Below are positions 12,091 to 21,013 of a DNA stretch of 64,000 nucleotides, in pieces (the first letter of the stretch is position 1; the number at the start of each line of letters is the position of its first letter). Source of the stretch: Pontibacter akesuensis (lineage in GTDB: Bacteria; Bacteroidota; Bacteroidia; Cytophagales; Hymenobacteraceae); NCBI RefSeq assembly GCF_001611675.1, contig NZ_CP014766.1:2542001-2606000 (forward strand), given 5' to 3'. The notes under the pieces were generated by a model, which saw nothing but the letters and a program-made list of their open reading frames with translations, ran no database searches and had not been told where the DNA came from. The position numbers and the translations under genes were made by a program.

Positions 12091-12216
12091 TTAGATAAGA
12101 TACGAGACCATACAACTGGCTGCATTGGCCATACTATCGTATAAAGTTGTAGCGTTACTCAGATAAGATATAGAAGATTAGGAATATAGTATCGTAATAA
12201 AGATTTAAGCTAAAAC

Positions 12217-13713
12217 ATGAAGACGAAACAGTTTATACTTGGTGTTGCGCTTTCGGCTGTTGTGGGCGGCGGGGTAGCAGTAGGAAGCTACAAAATGTTG
12301 GAGGATGACCAGGTGCTGCGTGTGCAGGACGAGCAGCAGTACCCAACCGTGCGCTATACCAGCGACATGCGCAGCAGCAATGTGGTAGTGCCGGAGGGCC
12401 TGAACTTTGTAAATGCCGCCCAGGTGTCCACGCCTGCCGTAGTGCACGTAATGACCGAATACACCGCCCGTAGCTCAGACCGCTACAGCAGCCAGATGGA
12501 TCCGTTCCTGCGTGAGTTCTTTGGCGATGGCTTCGGCCAGCAAGTGCCGCGCGGTCCGCAGATGGGCTCCGGTTCCGGGGTGATCATTGCCTCCAACGGC
12601 TACATCGTTACCAACAACCACGTAATTGACAAGGCAGATAAGATTGAGGTTGTTATGGACGACAAACGCACGTTTGTTGCGAAACTGGTAGGCACCGACC
12701 CGACTACCGACATTGCCCTTTTAAAAATTGAGGCGGAAAAACTGCCGACTATCCGCTACGGTAACTCTGATGAGCTGCGTGTAGGCGAGTGGGTGCTGGC
12801 CGTGGGTAACCCCATGAACCTGACCTCTACCGTTACAGCCGGTATTGTGAGTGCCAAGGGCCGTAACATCAATATCCTGCGCACTAGGGCGAACAAAGAC
12901 ATGAGCATCGAATCGTTTATTCAGACAGATGCTGCCGTTAACCCGGGTAACTCAGGGGGTGCCCTCGTAAACCTGAATGGTGATTTGGTAGGCATCAACA
13001 CGGCCATCGCTTCTCAGACAGGCCAGTTTGCCGGCTACTCTTTTGCCGTACCTTCTTCTATTGTGAGCAAGGTAGTAGACGACCTGCTGAAGTATGGCGA
13101 AGTACAGCGCGCCTTACTGGGTGCCTCTATCCAGGAGATTGATGCCGCCTTTGCCAAAGAGAAAGGACTGAAGACCTTAAACGGCGTGTATATTGCCCAG
13201 GTACAGGAGAAGAGTGGTGCCGAGGAAGCAAACCTGAAAGCCGGTGACGTGATCACAGCCATCAACGGCGTAACCGTGGCCAAGTCGTCGCAGTTGCTGG
13301 AGCAGATTGCCCGCTACCGTCCTGGTGATAAAGTGAAGGTGTCTTACCTGCGTGATGGAAAGGAAAAGTCAACGAACGTGACGCTGAAGAACCTGGAGAA
13401 CAGTACGGAATTGGTGAAGCACAGCGAAGCCAAAGCCATTACCTTTGAAGGTGCCACGTTTGAGCCTGTATCGAAGCAGGAAATGAGCAAGCTGGGTATT
13501 ACGGGTGGCGCTAAAGTGAGCGGCATCAACAGCAGCAAGTTCCGTGAAACAGGTATGAAAGACGGTTTTATCATCACCCGCATCGACAAGTATGAGGTGA
13601 ACCAGCCATCTGACGTGGAGAAGTACCTGAAGAATTTCGATGGTGGCGTAGTCTACATTGAGGGTGTTTACCCGGATGGACTGAAAGCCTACTACCCGAT
13701 CGGTAAAGGTTAA
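12217..13713 (+). CDS. HtrA/DegP-type periplasmic serine protease
   Basis: Do-family protease that degrades or refolds damaged envelope proteins. Seen: an N-terminal hydrophobic anchor or signal (about residues 6-26), catalytic triad His135 (NNHVID), Asp165 (TTDIALLK) and Ser246 (GNSGG), then two PDZ domains, the first about residues 290-390 and the second about 410-498. The length of 498 residues is standard. Its position directly after hsp20 suggests an envelope and protein stress cluster, though each has its own terminator. Separation of DegP from DegQ type is not possible from sequence. Confidence 0.92.
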   Translation: MKTKQFILGVALSAVVGGGVAVGSYKMLEDDQVLRVQDEQQYPTVRYTSDMRSSNVVVPEGLNFVNAAQVSTPAVVHVMTEYTARSSDRYSSQMDPFLREFFGDGFGQQVPRGPQMGSGSGVIIASNGYIVTNNHVIDKADKIEVVMDDKRTFVAKLVGTDPTTDIALLKIEAEKLPTIRYGNSDELRVGEWVLAVGNPMNLTSTVTAGIVSAKGRNINILRTRANKDMSIESFIQTDAAVNPGNSGGALVNLNGDLVGINTAIASQTGQFAGYSFAVPSSIVSKVVDDLLKYGEVQRALLGASIQEIDAAFAKEKGLKTLNGVYIAQVQEKSGAEEANLKAGDVITAINGVTVAKSSQLLEQIARYRPGDKVKVSYLRDGKEKSTNVTLKNLENSTELVKHSEAKAITFEGATFEPVSKQEMSKLGITGGAKVSGINSSKFRETGMKDGFIITRIDKYEVNQPSDVEKYLKNFDGGVVYIEGVYPDGLKAYYPIGKG

Positions 13714-13736
13714 GAAACTGACACGTATACTTATAG

Positions 13737-13768
13737 AAAGCTTCTGCAGCCTTGCAGAAGCTTTTTTA
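13737..13768 (+). terminator. Terminator after htrA
   Basis: Perfect 12-bp stem (13737-13748 with 13753-13764), 4-nt loop, then a T tract. Its right arm carries the -33 element of the next gene's promoter. Confidence 0.85.
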
Positions 13769-13781
13769 TTTTTTAGCTTTG
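13752..13781 (+). promoter_or_regulatory. Bacteroidota-type promoter for the ALDH gene
   Basis: TTG at 13752-13754 and TAGCTTTG at 13774-13781, separated by 19 nt, match the phylum consensus TTTG-N19/21-TAnnTTTG. It overlaps the preceding terminator. Confidence 0.65.
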
Positions 13782-13819
13782 TATAAGTCCCTTTTTGAAT
13801 CTTGATAAAAAGTAAAACC

Positions 13820-15397
13820 ATGAAACAGACCATAGAAGCGCTTCCGCTTACCAAAGAAATAAACGATGTACTGCAGCAACTGGGCATCAAAGAAACAAAC
13901 CCCGCCTACAGCACTGGCCTTACCTGGGGTGGACAGGAGGGCCGCAACACGCGCACTATTACTTCCCCGGCCGACGGCAATACCATTGCTACGGTAAGTA
14001 TGGCCACGGCCGAAGACTACGAGCAGGTAGTACAAACGGCGCAGGAGGCATTTAAATCCTGGCGCACCGTTACCTCTCCAAAGCGGGGTGAAATTGTGCG
14101 GCAGATTGGCGAAAAGCTGCGCCAGCACAAAGAGGCGCTGGGCAAGCTGGTGAGTTACGAAATGGGCAAGATTTACCAGGAAGGCCTGGGCGAGGTGCAG
14201 GAGATGATCGACATCTGCGACTTTGCCGTGGGACTTTCGCGGCAGCTGCACGGTTATACGATGCACTCAGAGCGCCCGCAGCACCGCATGTACGAGCAGT
14301 ACCACCCGCTGGGCATTGTAGGCATCATCTCGGCCTTCAACTTCCCGGTGGCCGTGTGGAGCTGGAACGCCATGCTGGCAACCGTTTGCGGCGATGTGGT
14401 GATCTGGAAACCATCGGAGAAAACGCCGTTAACCGGCATTGCCTGTCAGCACATTATCCGGGAGGTATTAGCTGCCAACGAGGTGCCGGAAGGCGTGTTT
14501 AACCTGATTATCGGGGATGCAGAGATCGGCAGCCTGATGAGCCACGATAAGCGCATGCCGCTGCTATCGGCCACTGGCTCTACGCGCATGGGCAAGAAAG
14601 TAGGCGAGGCCGTAGGCGCACGCCTGGGCAAGTCGCTGCTGGAATTGGGCGGCAACAACGCCATCATCATGACAGAGAACGCGGACCTTGAAATGGCGCT
14701 GAACGCCATCGTGTTCGGGGCTGTGGGTACCTGCGGCCAGCGTTGCACCTCCACCCGCCGCCTGATCATCCACGAGAACATTTACGAGCAGGTGAAAGAG
14801 CGCCTGTTGAAAGTATACCCGAAGCTGCCGATCGGACACCCGCTGGATAGCACCACCCTGGTAGGCCCGCTGATTGATACGGATGCCGTGAATGCCTTTA
14901 CTGCGGCGCTGGAGAAGGTACAGCAGGAGGGTGGCACGCTGCTTACAGGTGGCGAGGTGTTGAGCGGCGAAGGCTATGAGACAGGCACCTATGTGAAGCC
15001 TGCTATTGTGGAAGCCGAGAACGAGTATGAAATGGTGCAGGAAGAAACCTTTGCACCTATCCTGTACCTGATCAAGTACAGCGGTGATGTGGAGAACGCG
15101 ATTGAAATTCAGAATGGCGTACGCCAGGGTTTGTCATCCTCTATCTTCTCTACCAACCTGCTGGAGACAGAGGCTTTCCTAAGCCACTGGGGCTCTGACT
15201 GCGGTATTGCCAACGTGAACATCGGTACATCTGGTGCCGAGATCGGTGGTGCCTTTGGAGGCGAGAAAGAAACAGGCGGTGGCCGCGAATCCGGTTCAGA
15301 CGCCTGGCGCATCTACATGCGCCGGCAGACGAACACCATCAACTACAGCCGCGAGTTGCCACTGGCCCAGGGCATTAAGTTCAACATCATGGACTAA
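13820..15397 (+). CDS. ALDH7-family aldehyde dehydrogenase (aminoadipate-semialdehyde dehydrogenase-like)
   Basis: NAD-dependent aldehyde dehydrogenase closest to the ALDH7 group (antiquitin/AmaB), which oxidises 2-aminoadipate semialdehyde or piperideine-6-carboxylate in lysine breakdown. Seen: catalytic Glu at about 275 in LELGGNN, nucleophile Cys309 in GQRCTSTRR, and the ALDH7 signature EIGGAFGGEKETGGGRESGSDAW near the C-terminus. The start is ATG 13820 (525 residues); a TTG six codons upstream is less likely. A glutaryl-CoA dehydrogenase at 58.8 kb could act later in the same pathway. The subfamily call is strong, the exact substrate is inferred. Confidence 0.88.
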   Translation: MKQTIEALPLTKEINDVLQQLGIKETNPAYSTGLTWGGQEGRNTRTITSPADGNTIATVSMATAEDYEQVVQTAQEAFKSWRTVTSPKRGEIVRQIGEKLRQHKEALGKLVSYEMGKIYQEGLGEVQEMIDICDFAVGLSRQLHGYTMHSERPQHRMYEQYHPLGIVGIISAFNFPVAVWSWNAMLATVCGDVVIWKPSEKTPLTGIACQHIIREVLAANEVPEGVFNLIIGDAEIGSLMSHDKRMPLLSATGSTRMGKKVGEAVGARLGKSLLELGGNNAIIMTENADLEMALNAIVFGAVGTCGQRCTSTRRLIIHENIYEQVKERLLKVYPKLPIGHPLDSTTLVGPLIDTDAVNAFTAALEKVQQEGGTLLTGGEVLSGEGYETGTYVKPAIVEAENEYEMVQEETFAPILYLIKYSGDVENAIEIQNGVRQGLSSSIFSTNLLETEAFLSHWGSDCGIANVNIGTSGAEIGGAFGGEKETGGGRESGSDAWRIYMRRQTNTINYSRELPLAQGIKFNIMD

Positions 15398-15398
15398 G

Positions 15399-15510
15399 GA
15401 TCAGGATTTAGAGGATTAAAAAAGATGAATAGGATGCAACAGTTAGCTTAAGCCATTCACATTATTCCATCCTTCAAATTTTAAACTTCATCCTATAAAC
15501 CCTGATTCAG
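15399..15510. repeat. Imperfect palindromic intergenic repeat
   Basis: The two halves, about 15400-15437 and 15465-15508, are imperfect reverse complements (ATCAGGATTTA...AGGAT against ATCCTATAAACCCTGAT). Similar ATCCTGnAAATCC words occur near 60890, so this may be a dispersed family. Confidence 0.5.
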
Positions 15511-15521
15511 ATAATTAACCG

Positions 15522-15556
15522 AAAAGCCAGCCCTACTGCAGGGGCTGGCTTTTTTG
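15522..15556 (+). terminator. Terminator after the ALDH gene
   Basis: Perfect 12-bp stem (15522-15533 with 15542-15553) followed by a T run. Confidence 0.85.
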
Positions 15557-15759
15557 TTGACCATACTTATCGGGCAGTAGATATGTGCACAACCTAAGGC
15601 TGTGTCAGGAGAAAGAATATTTATACACATGCTATACTTGAAGGGGCGTATGGCAGCAGTTTCTCTACACTTCTGCTACAAGTATGGCGAAGTTGAGCAG
15701 TCATTACGCAGCAATATCTCCTTTTTATGATCAACCCCACGGCGGTATCTCTTCAAAAA

Positions 15760-15970
15760 CAGATAGTTATCCACAATTGTGCATAAATAGTATGTGGATA
15801 AGTGGATAACTCCTGTTTACACCTGCAAATCAGTACCTGAAAGCGGGTGGAGCGGGTGGATTGCTTCCTGTGTTATCCCATACTTGCTGCTTTAACTGCA
15901 ACGTGCTGAAGCAGATAAGGTGTTTAAACGTTTTCAACAAGTGCCTGTGGAAAGTGTGGAAAAGGTGCTT
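15760..15970. other. DnaA-box cluster, candidate replication origin
   Basis: In about 200 bp of gene-free DNA there are a perfect TTATCCACA (15767-15775), its exact reverse complement (15793-15801), a one-mismatch copy overlapping it (15801-15809), TTTTCAACA (15931-15939), and two abutting reverse copies, TGTGGAAAG and TGTGGAAAA (15946-15963). A tandem AGCGGGTGG pair lies between (near 15842-15859), and an A/T-rich stretch follows at about 15970-16010 and could serve for unwinding. This density is what oriC or another DnaA-binding locus shows. Against oriC: dnaA is not near, and the flanking + strand genes on the left and the ribosomal operon on the right would be transcribed against the forks. 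Confidence 0.5.
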
Positions 15971-16111
15971 AACGAAAATCATCCGGAAAAATTTTGCAAT
16001 TTGATGCAACCTCAGGTGCAGCTATGTGTCTTTAGGGCAGAGATTGAAAGAGACGAGGTGGATAGAACAAAATAGCATGTAAGCGCGGCTTAAACGATCA
16101 GGCATAGGACT

Positions 16112-16675
16112 TTGGAGAAACTTGGCTATCAGGATGTAAATCACCAGGTGGTGGAACGCTGCAAAAGCGGTGACAACAGGGCGCAGTATGAGCTGTACAA
16201 GCTTTACTCGAAAGCCATGTTCAACGTGAGTATGCGCATCACCAACGATTATGCCGAGGCTGAGGACGTGCTGCAGGAAGCCTTTATCAGTGCTTTTAAG
16301 AACATGCACAGCTACAAGGCAGAGGCTTCGTTCGGGAGCTGGCTGAAAAAGATCGTGATCAACGCAGCCATAAACGCGGTGCGCAAACGGCGCTCCGAGC
16401 TGGTGCCGATGGAAGATAACCTGGTGGCAAACGTGCCTGACGAAGTATGCGACGATGATTCAGAGTGGCAGGTGGAGCAGGTCCGGCGGGCCATCCAGAA
16501 GCTACCGGACGGTTACCGGGTGGTGCTAAGCTTATACCTGATGGAAGGCTACGACCACAGCGAGATAGCCGAGATACTGGGCATTACGGAATCAACCTCT
16601 AAATCGCAGTACAGCAGGGCCCGAAAGAAACTGCTGGAGATTATGAAAGAGCCACAGCTAATGGCCAGAGTATAA
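16112..16675 (+). CDS. ECF-type RNA polymerase sigma factor
   Basis: Group IV (ECF) sigma factor of 187 residues directing RNA polymerase to a specific regulon. Seen: region 2 (about residues 25-95) with DYAEAEDVLQEAFISAFKNM and the FGSWLKKIVINAAINAVRKRR stretch, and region 4 (about 125-180) with LPDGYRVVLSLYLMEGYDHSEIAEILGITESTSKSQYSRARKKL cut by the usual helix-turn-helix. The start is TTG at 16112: an in-frame stop lies just upstream and no ATG precedes region 2. It heads a cluster with an anti-sigma-like membrane protein and a DUF4097 protein, and follows the DnaA-box cluster. Confidence 0.9.
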   Translation: MEKLGYQDVNHQVVERCKSGDNRAQYELYKLYSKAMFNVSMRITNDYAEAEDVLQEAFISAFKNMHSYKAEASFGSWLKKIVINAAINAVRKRRSELVPMEDNLVANVPDEVCDDDSEWQVEQVRRAIQKLPDGYRVVLSLYLMEGYDHSEIAEILGITESTSKSQYSRARKKLLEIMKEPQLMARV

Positions 16676-16700
16676 AACAAACGAACAACGGGTGTCAACC

Positions 16701-17330
16701 ATGAAAGATAGATTAGAAAATTTTATTCAGGACAATCGGGAAGATTTCGACGTGTTCGAGCCCCGGCAGGAACTGTGGCAGGAGATCTGCAAAAACATTC
16801 CTGAGTCAAGCAGCAAAGAGGCCAAGGTGATTAGCATTAAGCTTGGCAAGCGCGCCAGCTTCAGCGCCGACTTCTTCTTTATGCGTGTGGCGGCGGCTAT
16901 TGTGCTGCTGCTGGGCTGCGGCCTCACGATTCTGCTGATGAAAGAGCAGGCGCCAAGCCCTGCCAACACCCTGGCCGCTGCGCCAAGTATAAAGGCCATT
17001 GCCCCGGAGCTTCCGGAAGTGGAGGCCTATTACGTGAGCCAGATTGAGGAGAAGAAGTCGGAGCTAAGTGCCTACGACCTGAAGGTGCTGGGCCTGGACG
17101 GACAGGGAGAGATAGACCAGGAGCTGGCACGCCTCGACAGCAGCTACGTGCAACTGAAGAAGCAACTTTATACAACCCCTAATACAGATGAAATAGTGAG
17201 TGCGCTGATCCAGAACCTGCAGATACGGATCGGGGTGCTAAACCGCCAACTGGAAGTAATCCAGCGCATCAAACAAATGGAACAACAGCCAAAATCAGAA
17301 CCTAAAACCGATGATACGACCAATGTATAA
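16701..17330 (+). CDS. Anti-sigma factor-like membrane protein
   Basis: Single-pass membrane protein, probably the anti-sigma partner of the preceding sigma factor. Seen: an acidic, cytoplasmic N-terminal part (about 1-55), one transmembrane segment (about residues 60-79, FFFMRVAAAIVLLLGCGLTILL), and a periplasmic helical region with heptad-like spacing. No zinc-binding HxxxCxxC anti-sigma motif is present, so the call rests on position and topology. ATG 16701 was preferred; a GTG three codons upstream is possible. Its end overlaps the next start by 20 nt. Confidence 0.65.
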   Translation: MKDRLENFIQDNREDFDVFEPRQELWQEICKNIPESSSKEAKVISIKLGKRASFSADFFFMRVAAAIVLLLGCGLTILLMKEQAPSPANTLAAAPSIKAIAPELPEVEAYYVSQIEEKKSELSAYDLKVLGLDGQGEIDQELARLDSSYVQLKKQLYTTPNTDEIVSALIQNLQIRIGVLNRQLEVIQRIKQMEQQPKSEPKTDDTTNV

Positions 17331-18519
17331 AATTCTACGCTACATGCTGGTGCTTGCACTGGCCCCTGCACTGGCACATGGTAAGCAGCAGGAGCCCGAG
17401 GTAAAGGTAACACCCGAGGTGAAGGTAACAGTAGACCTGTCATGCCTGAGCACGATGTCAGCGCTAAAGCTGGCGAAGCTGGAAAACATGCCATCGCTGA
17501 AGCAGCTGGAGGTGCTGGAACGCCTGGAAACCCTGGAGCAACTAGCCGACCTGAACGAACTGGCGCTTAATTACCAGACGGGCAATGCTACAGGGCAAAC
17601 TGGCAGCACTTCGCCAGAGACAGCAGTTTACGATGCCGAGAAACGCAAAACCGTCAACAAATCATTCAAGGTGAGCAAATCCGACAGGCTGCGCATCGAG
17701 AACGAGTGGGGCAAGGTACACGTGAACACCTGGGACAAGAACGAGATAAAGGTGCAGGTAGATGTGATTGCCCGCGCCGGCACAGAGGCCAGGGCCCAGG
17801 AGATGCTGGACGGCGTGAAGATACTGGAGAGCCGCGAGGATAACACCTACGCTTTCCGCACCAAGCGCGAGTCCATGAACATCAACGGCCACAACAACAA
17901 CAACCGGAGCCTGGAGATCAACTACACCATCTACATGCCCGCCGAAAATGCTATTGCAGTGAAGAACAGCTTTGGCGATGTTTACCTGGCCTCGATGAAG
18001 GGAAAGACAGAAGTGGATTTGAAGTATGGCGCCCTAAAATGCGACAGACTGGGCAGCAATGAGAACAATGTGCGCTTAGCGTATAGCTCCGGTAACTGCA
18101 ACTACATAGAAGGAGGCAACATTAGCGTTGCTTATTCCAACATGAAGGTTGGAGCAGTGAACAGCCTGCAAGGCTCCTCGAAGTACAGCGACTTTAAAAT
18201 TGGTGCGCTGGAAGACCTGCTGGACATGGACCTGAAGTACGGCACTTTCAGGATCGACAACATCAGCAAAAACATTCGCAAAGTATCGTTGGACAGTGGC
18301 TTTACCCCGGTTAACCTCCATTTTGCCGACAACTCCGCTTTTAACTTCGCTGTGAATGTGCAGTTCGGAGAGTTTAACTTCGATAAGTCCGCTGTGAACA
18401 TTACTTCGCTGGAAAGAGATTATACTTCGGCTGCTTACAAAGGCAGCTTTGGCGGCAGCTCGCCAAAGGGCCTGGTGAACATTACCTCCAAGTATGGCGA
18501 GGTGAAATTCACGAAATAG
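17311..18519 (+). CDS. DUF4097-like exported protein
   Basis: Exported protein of about 400 residues with an N-terminal signal peptide (roughly residues 5-24). After a Leu-rich helical linker (about 45-85), the rest (about 110-402) consists of short repeating beta strands with Asn/Gly turns, as in the DUF4097 putative adhesin family with a predicted beta-solenoid fold. Repeated phrases such as DLKYGALK, DLKYGTFR and SKYGEVKF support this. It overlaps the anti-sigma gene by 20 nt, so it is translationally coupled and probably part of the same regulon, perhaps as a surface sensor or effector. An internal ATG at 17323 is an alternative start. Confidence 0.7.
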   Translation: MIRPMYKILRYMLVLALAPALAHGKQQEPEVKVTPEVKVTVDLSCLSTMSALKLAKLENMPSLKQLEVLERLETLEQLADLNELALNYQTGNATGQTGSTSPETAVYDAEKRKTVNKSFKVSKSDRLRIENEWGKVHVNTWDKNEIKVQVDVIARAGTEARAQEMLDGVKILESREDNTYAFRTKRESMNINGHNNNNRSLEINYTIYMPAENAIAVKNSFGDVYLASMKGKTEVDLKYGALKCDRLGSNENNVRLAYSSGNCNYIEGGNISVAYSNMKVGAVNSLQGSSKYSDFKIGALEDLLDMDLKYGTFRIDNISKNIRKVSLDSGFTPVNLHFADNSAFNFAVNVQFGEFNFDKSAVNITSLERDYTSAAYKGSFGGSSPKGLVNITSKYGEVKFTK

Positions 18520-18543
18520 AGAATAAAGTTTGTTTAAGGTGAT

Positions 18544-18579
18544 AAGAGAGCCGGCCCAGTGTCGGCTCTCTTTGTTTTT
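18544..18579 (+). terminator. Terminator after the sigma-DUF4097 operon
   Basis: Stem AAGAGAGCCG (about 18544-18553) with CGGCTCTCTT (18563-18572), then TTGTTTTT. Confidence 0.8.
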
Positions 18580-18619
18580 GCACGTACAGCATACCAAGTA
18601 TTTTCAAGTATATTTGATT

Positions 18620-19051
18620 ATGGCAAAGAACAAAGAACTCCTGAACTCAGGCAAGGCTCCGGAGCCTGTGGGGCTGTACCCGCATGCGCGGCGCGTGGGC
18701 AACCTTCTTTTCCTGTCTGGGGTGGGGCCACGGGAGCGCGGCACCAAAAATATTCCTGGTGTGGAGTTGGATGCACAGGGAAACATCTTAAACTACGACA
18801 TAGAGGCGCAGTGCCACTCAGTTTTCCGGAATGTGCGTTACATCCTCGAGGATGCCGGCGCTGATTGGGACGACCTGGTGGATGTGACCGTTTTCCTGAC
18901 AAACATGCAGGACGATTTCCAGACCTACAACCGCATCTACGCCGAGTATTTCAAGGACAACCAGCCCTGCCGCACTACTGTAGAGGTTAACAAACTACCC
19001 ACTCCCATTGCGATAGAGCTGAAGTGCATTGCCACCATCATCACACCTTAA
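18620..19051 (+). CDS. Rid family protein, 2-aminomuconate deaminase-like
   Basis: Member of the RidA/YjgF superfamily, which hydrolyse reactive enamine/imine intermediates. Of 143 residues, it is closest in pattern to 2-aminomuconate deaminases: LFLSGVGPRERGTKNIPGVE, the central YDIEAQCHSVFRNVRYILEDAG, and the conserved arginine in CRTTVEVNKLPTPIAIELKCIA. ATG 18620 was chosen; the in-frame upstream extension from 18530 runs through the terminator. Aminomuconate would come from kynurenine or tryptophan breakdown, but no other genes of that pathway are in the window, so general imine detoxification is also possible. Confidence 0.85.
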   Translation: MAKNKELLNSGKAPEPVGLYPHARRVGNLLFLSGVGPRERGTKNIPGVELDAQGNILNYDIEAQCHSVFRNVRYILEDAGADWDDLVDVTVFLTNMQDDFQTYNRIYAEYFKDNQPCRTTVEVNKLPTPIAIELKCIATIITP

Positions 19052-19079
19052 CCAAGTATAAAATCCGCAGATATCACCC

Positions 19080-20894
19080 GTGAGCGACAACAGAGAGAAA
19101 TTATACACCGACAGGGCGGCTTCCCTGGCAGCGCAGGAAAAGCAGGCAGCATCCAAATCAAGTGCCGTATCGTGGCTGCGCGTGGCGCTGTTTGTAACAG
19201 GAGCGGCGCTGGCCTTTTATTTTTTCAAGGTTGATAACAACACCGCCGGGGCACTCACCATCCTGGGGTTTTACATCCTGTTTGTGCTGGTGATGCGCTG
19301 GCACAGCCGCCTGGATTTTAAGCGCCAGCAGCTGCGGCTGCTGGGTCTGGTGAACGGACAGGAAGTAGAGCGCCTGCAGGGTAGGCTAAACCAGTTCGAC
19401 GGTGGCAAAGAATTCATAGACGATCACCATCCCTATACTTCGGACCTGGATATTTTCGGGCACAGTTCGCTGTTTCAGCTGCTCAACCGCTCCGTTACCA
19501 GCATCGGCAAGTATAAACTGGCCGTGTGGCTGCGTCAGGCGGCCGCTCCCCAGGAAGTATGGCAGCGGCAAGAGGCAGCAGCAGAATTGGCCAGTCCGGC
19601 ACGCTTGGATTGGCTGCAGGCGTTCCTGGCCCTCCCGATGCACTACAAGCACAATGCGGAATCGGCAAAGGGTTTTATCAACTGGTTTAAGCAGGCGGAT
19701 TTTTTTCGGCAAAACAGTTGGCTGAAACCGCTGGTGTTCATACTTCCCATACTTACGCTGGCGGCTATTGCAGCCTGGTTCTACGGCTTCAGTGGGTGGA
19801 TTGCCGTTGGCTTTCTACTGCTGCAGTTCATACTTGCCTACCGCTTCACAAAGGCGCGGGACGACTACTATGAGCAAAGTATGGGCATACATGAGGCCAT
19901 GCAAAGCTACACCAGACAACTGCAGCACATAGAGCAGGAGCAGTTCACAGCGCCGAAGCTACAGGGTTTGCACCAGCAGTTGGTTTCCGGCGGCGTCAGC
20001 GCCTCTACAAGCCTAAGGAAGCTGTCCGGCATCATCGATTACTTCTCGTACCGCCTAAGCACGCTCATGGCCTTTTTCCTGAACACGATCCTGATGTGGG
20101 ATTTTGTGTGGATGTACCGCCTGGAGGACTGGAAGGAGCAGCACCTGGAGAAGCTGGAGCACACGCTGGAAGTGCTGGCAGAGCTGGAGGCCCTGGCAAG
20201 TATAGCCGCTTTCCAGCACGCGCACCCGGGGTATGCGGTGCCGCAACTAAGCGAGGAACCCTTCCTGTACGAGGCAGCGGCCATGGCGCATCCGCTCATC
20301 TTTTCTGTCAATCCGGTTGCCAATGATTTCGGTATGCAGGGCACCGGCCACACCATCGTGATCACGGGTTCCAACATGTCGGGTAAAACAACATTCCTGC
20401 GCACCGTGGGCATTAACATGGTGCTGGCGCTAATGGGCGCTCCGGCCTGCGCGGCACGCCTGGAGGTGGCTCCGGCGCAAATCTACACGGCCATGCGCAC
20501 GGCAGATAACCTGTCGGAAAACACCTCTTCGTTTTATGCGGAGCTGAAGCGCCTGCGTGTGTTGCTGGAGCTAACGGAGCAGGGGCAGCCGGTCTTTTAC
20601 CTCCTCGACGAGATACTCAAAGGCACCAACTCCCGCGACCGTCACCTGGGCGCGATGTCATTGATACGGCAGCTGCACAAGCGCAACGCCTCCGGCCTTA
20701 TCTCCACCCACGACCTGGAGCTGGGTGCCATGGAACAGGAACTGCCTGGCAGCGTCGAGAACTTCAGCTTCAACAGCGACATTACTGGCGACGAGATCCG
20801 GTTTGATTATAAACTCACCACAGGCATCTGCCGCAGCTTTAACGCCAGCAAACTGATGCAACTGATGGGCATTGAGATCACAGGTAAAGTCTGA
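19080..20894 (+). CDS. Membrane-anchored MutS-like ATPase
   Basis: MutS-family ABC-type ATPase fused to membrane segments. Seen: a C-terminal MutS ATPase with Walker A GSNMSGKTT (430-438), Walker B and signature around 506-520 (FYLLDEILKGTNSRD), and the switch histidine in LISTHDLEL. The N-terminal part carries two pairs of predicted transmembrane helices, about 33-50/57-72 and 216-234/238-254. The mismatch-reading and connector domains of MutS are absent, as is the Smr domain of MutS2. The start is GTG 19080. This membrane type is found across Bacteroidota but has no established role. It follows the Rid gene by 28 nt. Confidence 0.85.
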   Translation: MSDNREKLYTDRAASLAAQEKQAASKSSAVSWLRVALFVTGAALAFYFFKVDNNTAGALTILGFYILFVLVMRWHSRLDFKRQQLRLLGLVNGQEVERLQGRLNQFDGGKEFIDDHHPYTSDLDIFGHSSLFQLLNRSVTSIGKYKLAVWLRQAAAPQEVWQRQEAAAELASPARLDWLQAFLALPMHYKHNAESAKGFINWFKQADFFRQNSWLKPLVFILPILTLAAIAAWFYGFSGWIAVGFLLLQFILAYRFTKARDDYYEQSMGIHEAMQSYTRQLQHIEQEQFTAPKLQGLHQQLVSGGVSASTSLRKLSGIIDYFSYRLSTLMAFFLNTILMWDFVWMYRLEDWKEQHLEKLEHTLEVLAELEALASIAAFQHAHPGYAVPQLSEEPFLYEAAAMAHPLIFSVNPVANDFGMQGTGHTIVITGSNMSGKTTFLRTVGINMVLALMGAPACAARLEVAPAQIYTAMRTADNLSENTSSFYAELKRLRVLLELTEQGQPVFYLLDEILKGTNSRDRHLGAMSLIRQLHKRNASGLISTHDLELGAMEQELPGSVENFSFNSDITGDEIRFDYKLTTGICRSFNASKLMQLMGIEITGKV

Positions 20895-21013
20895 TTCTTT
20901 GAAAGCAACATTTTTGATAAAGGACAAAAAATCAACCTCATTTCTACTGCACACCACGTATGACTAGTTGAAATTTTGGATACATTATACATCAACAACT
21001 AGCAAAAAATATT

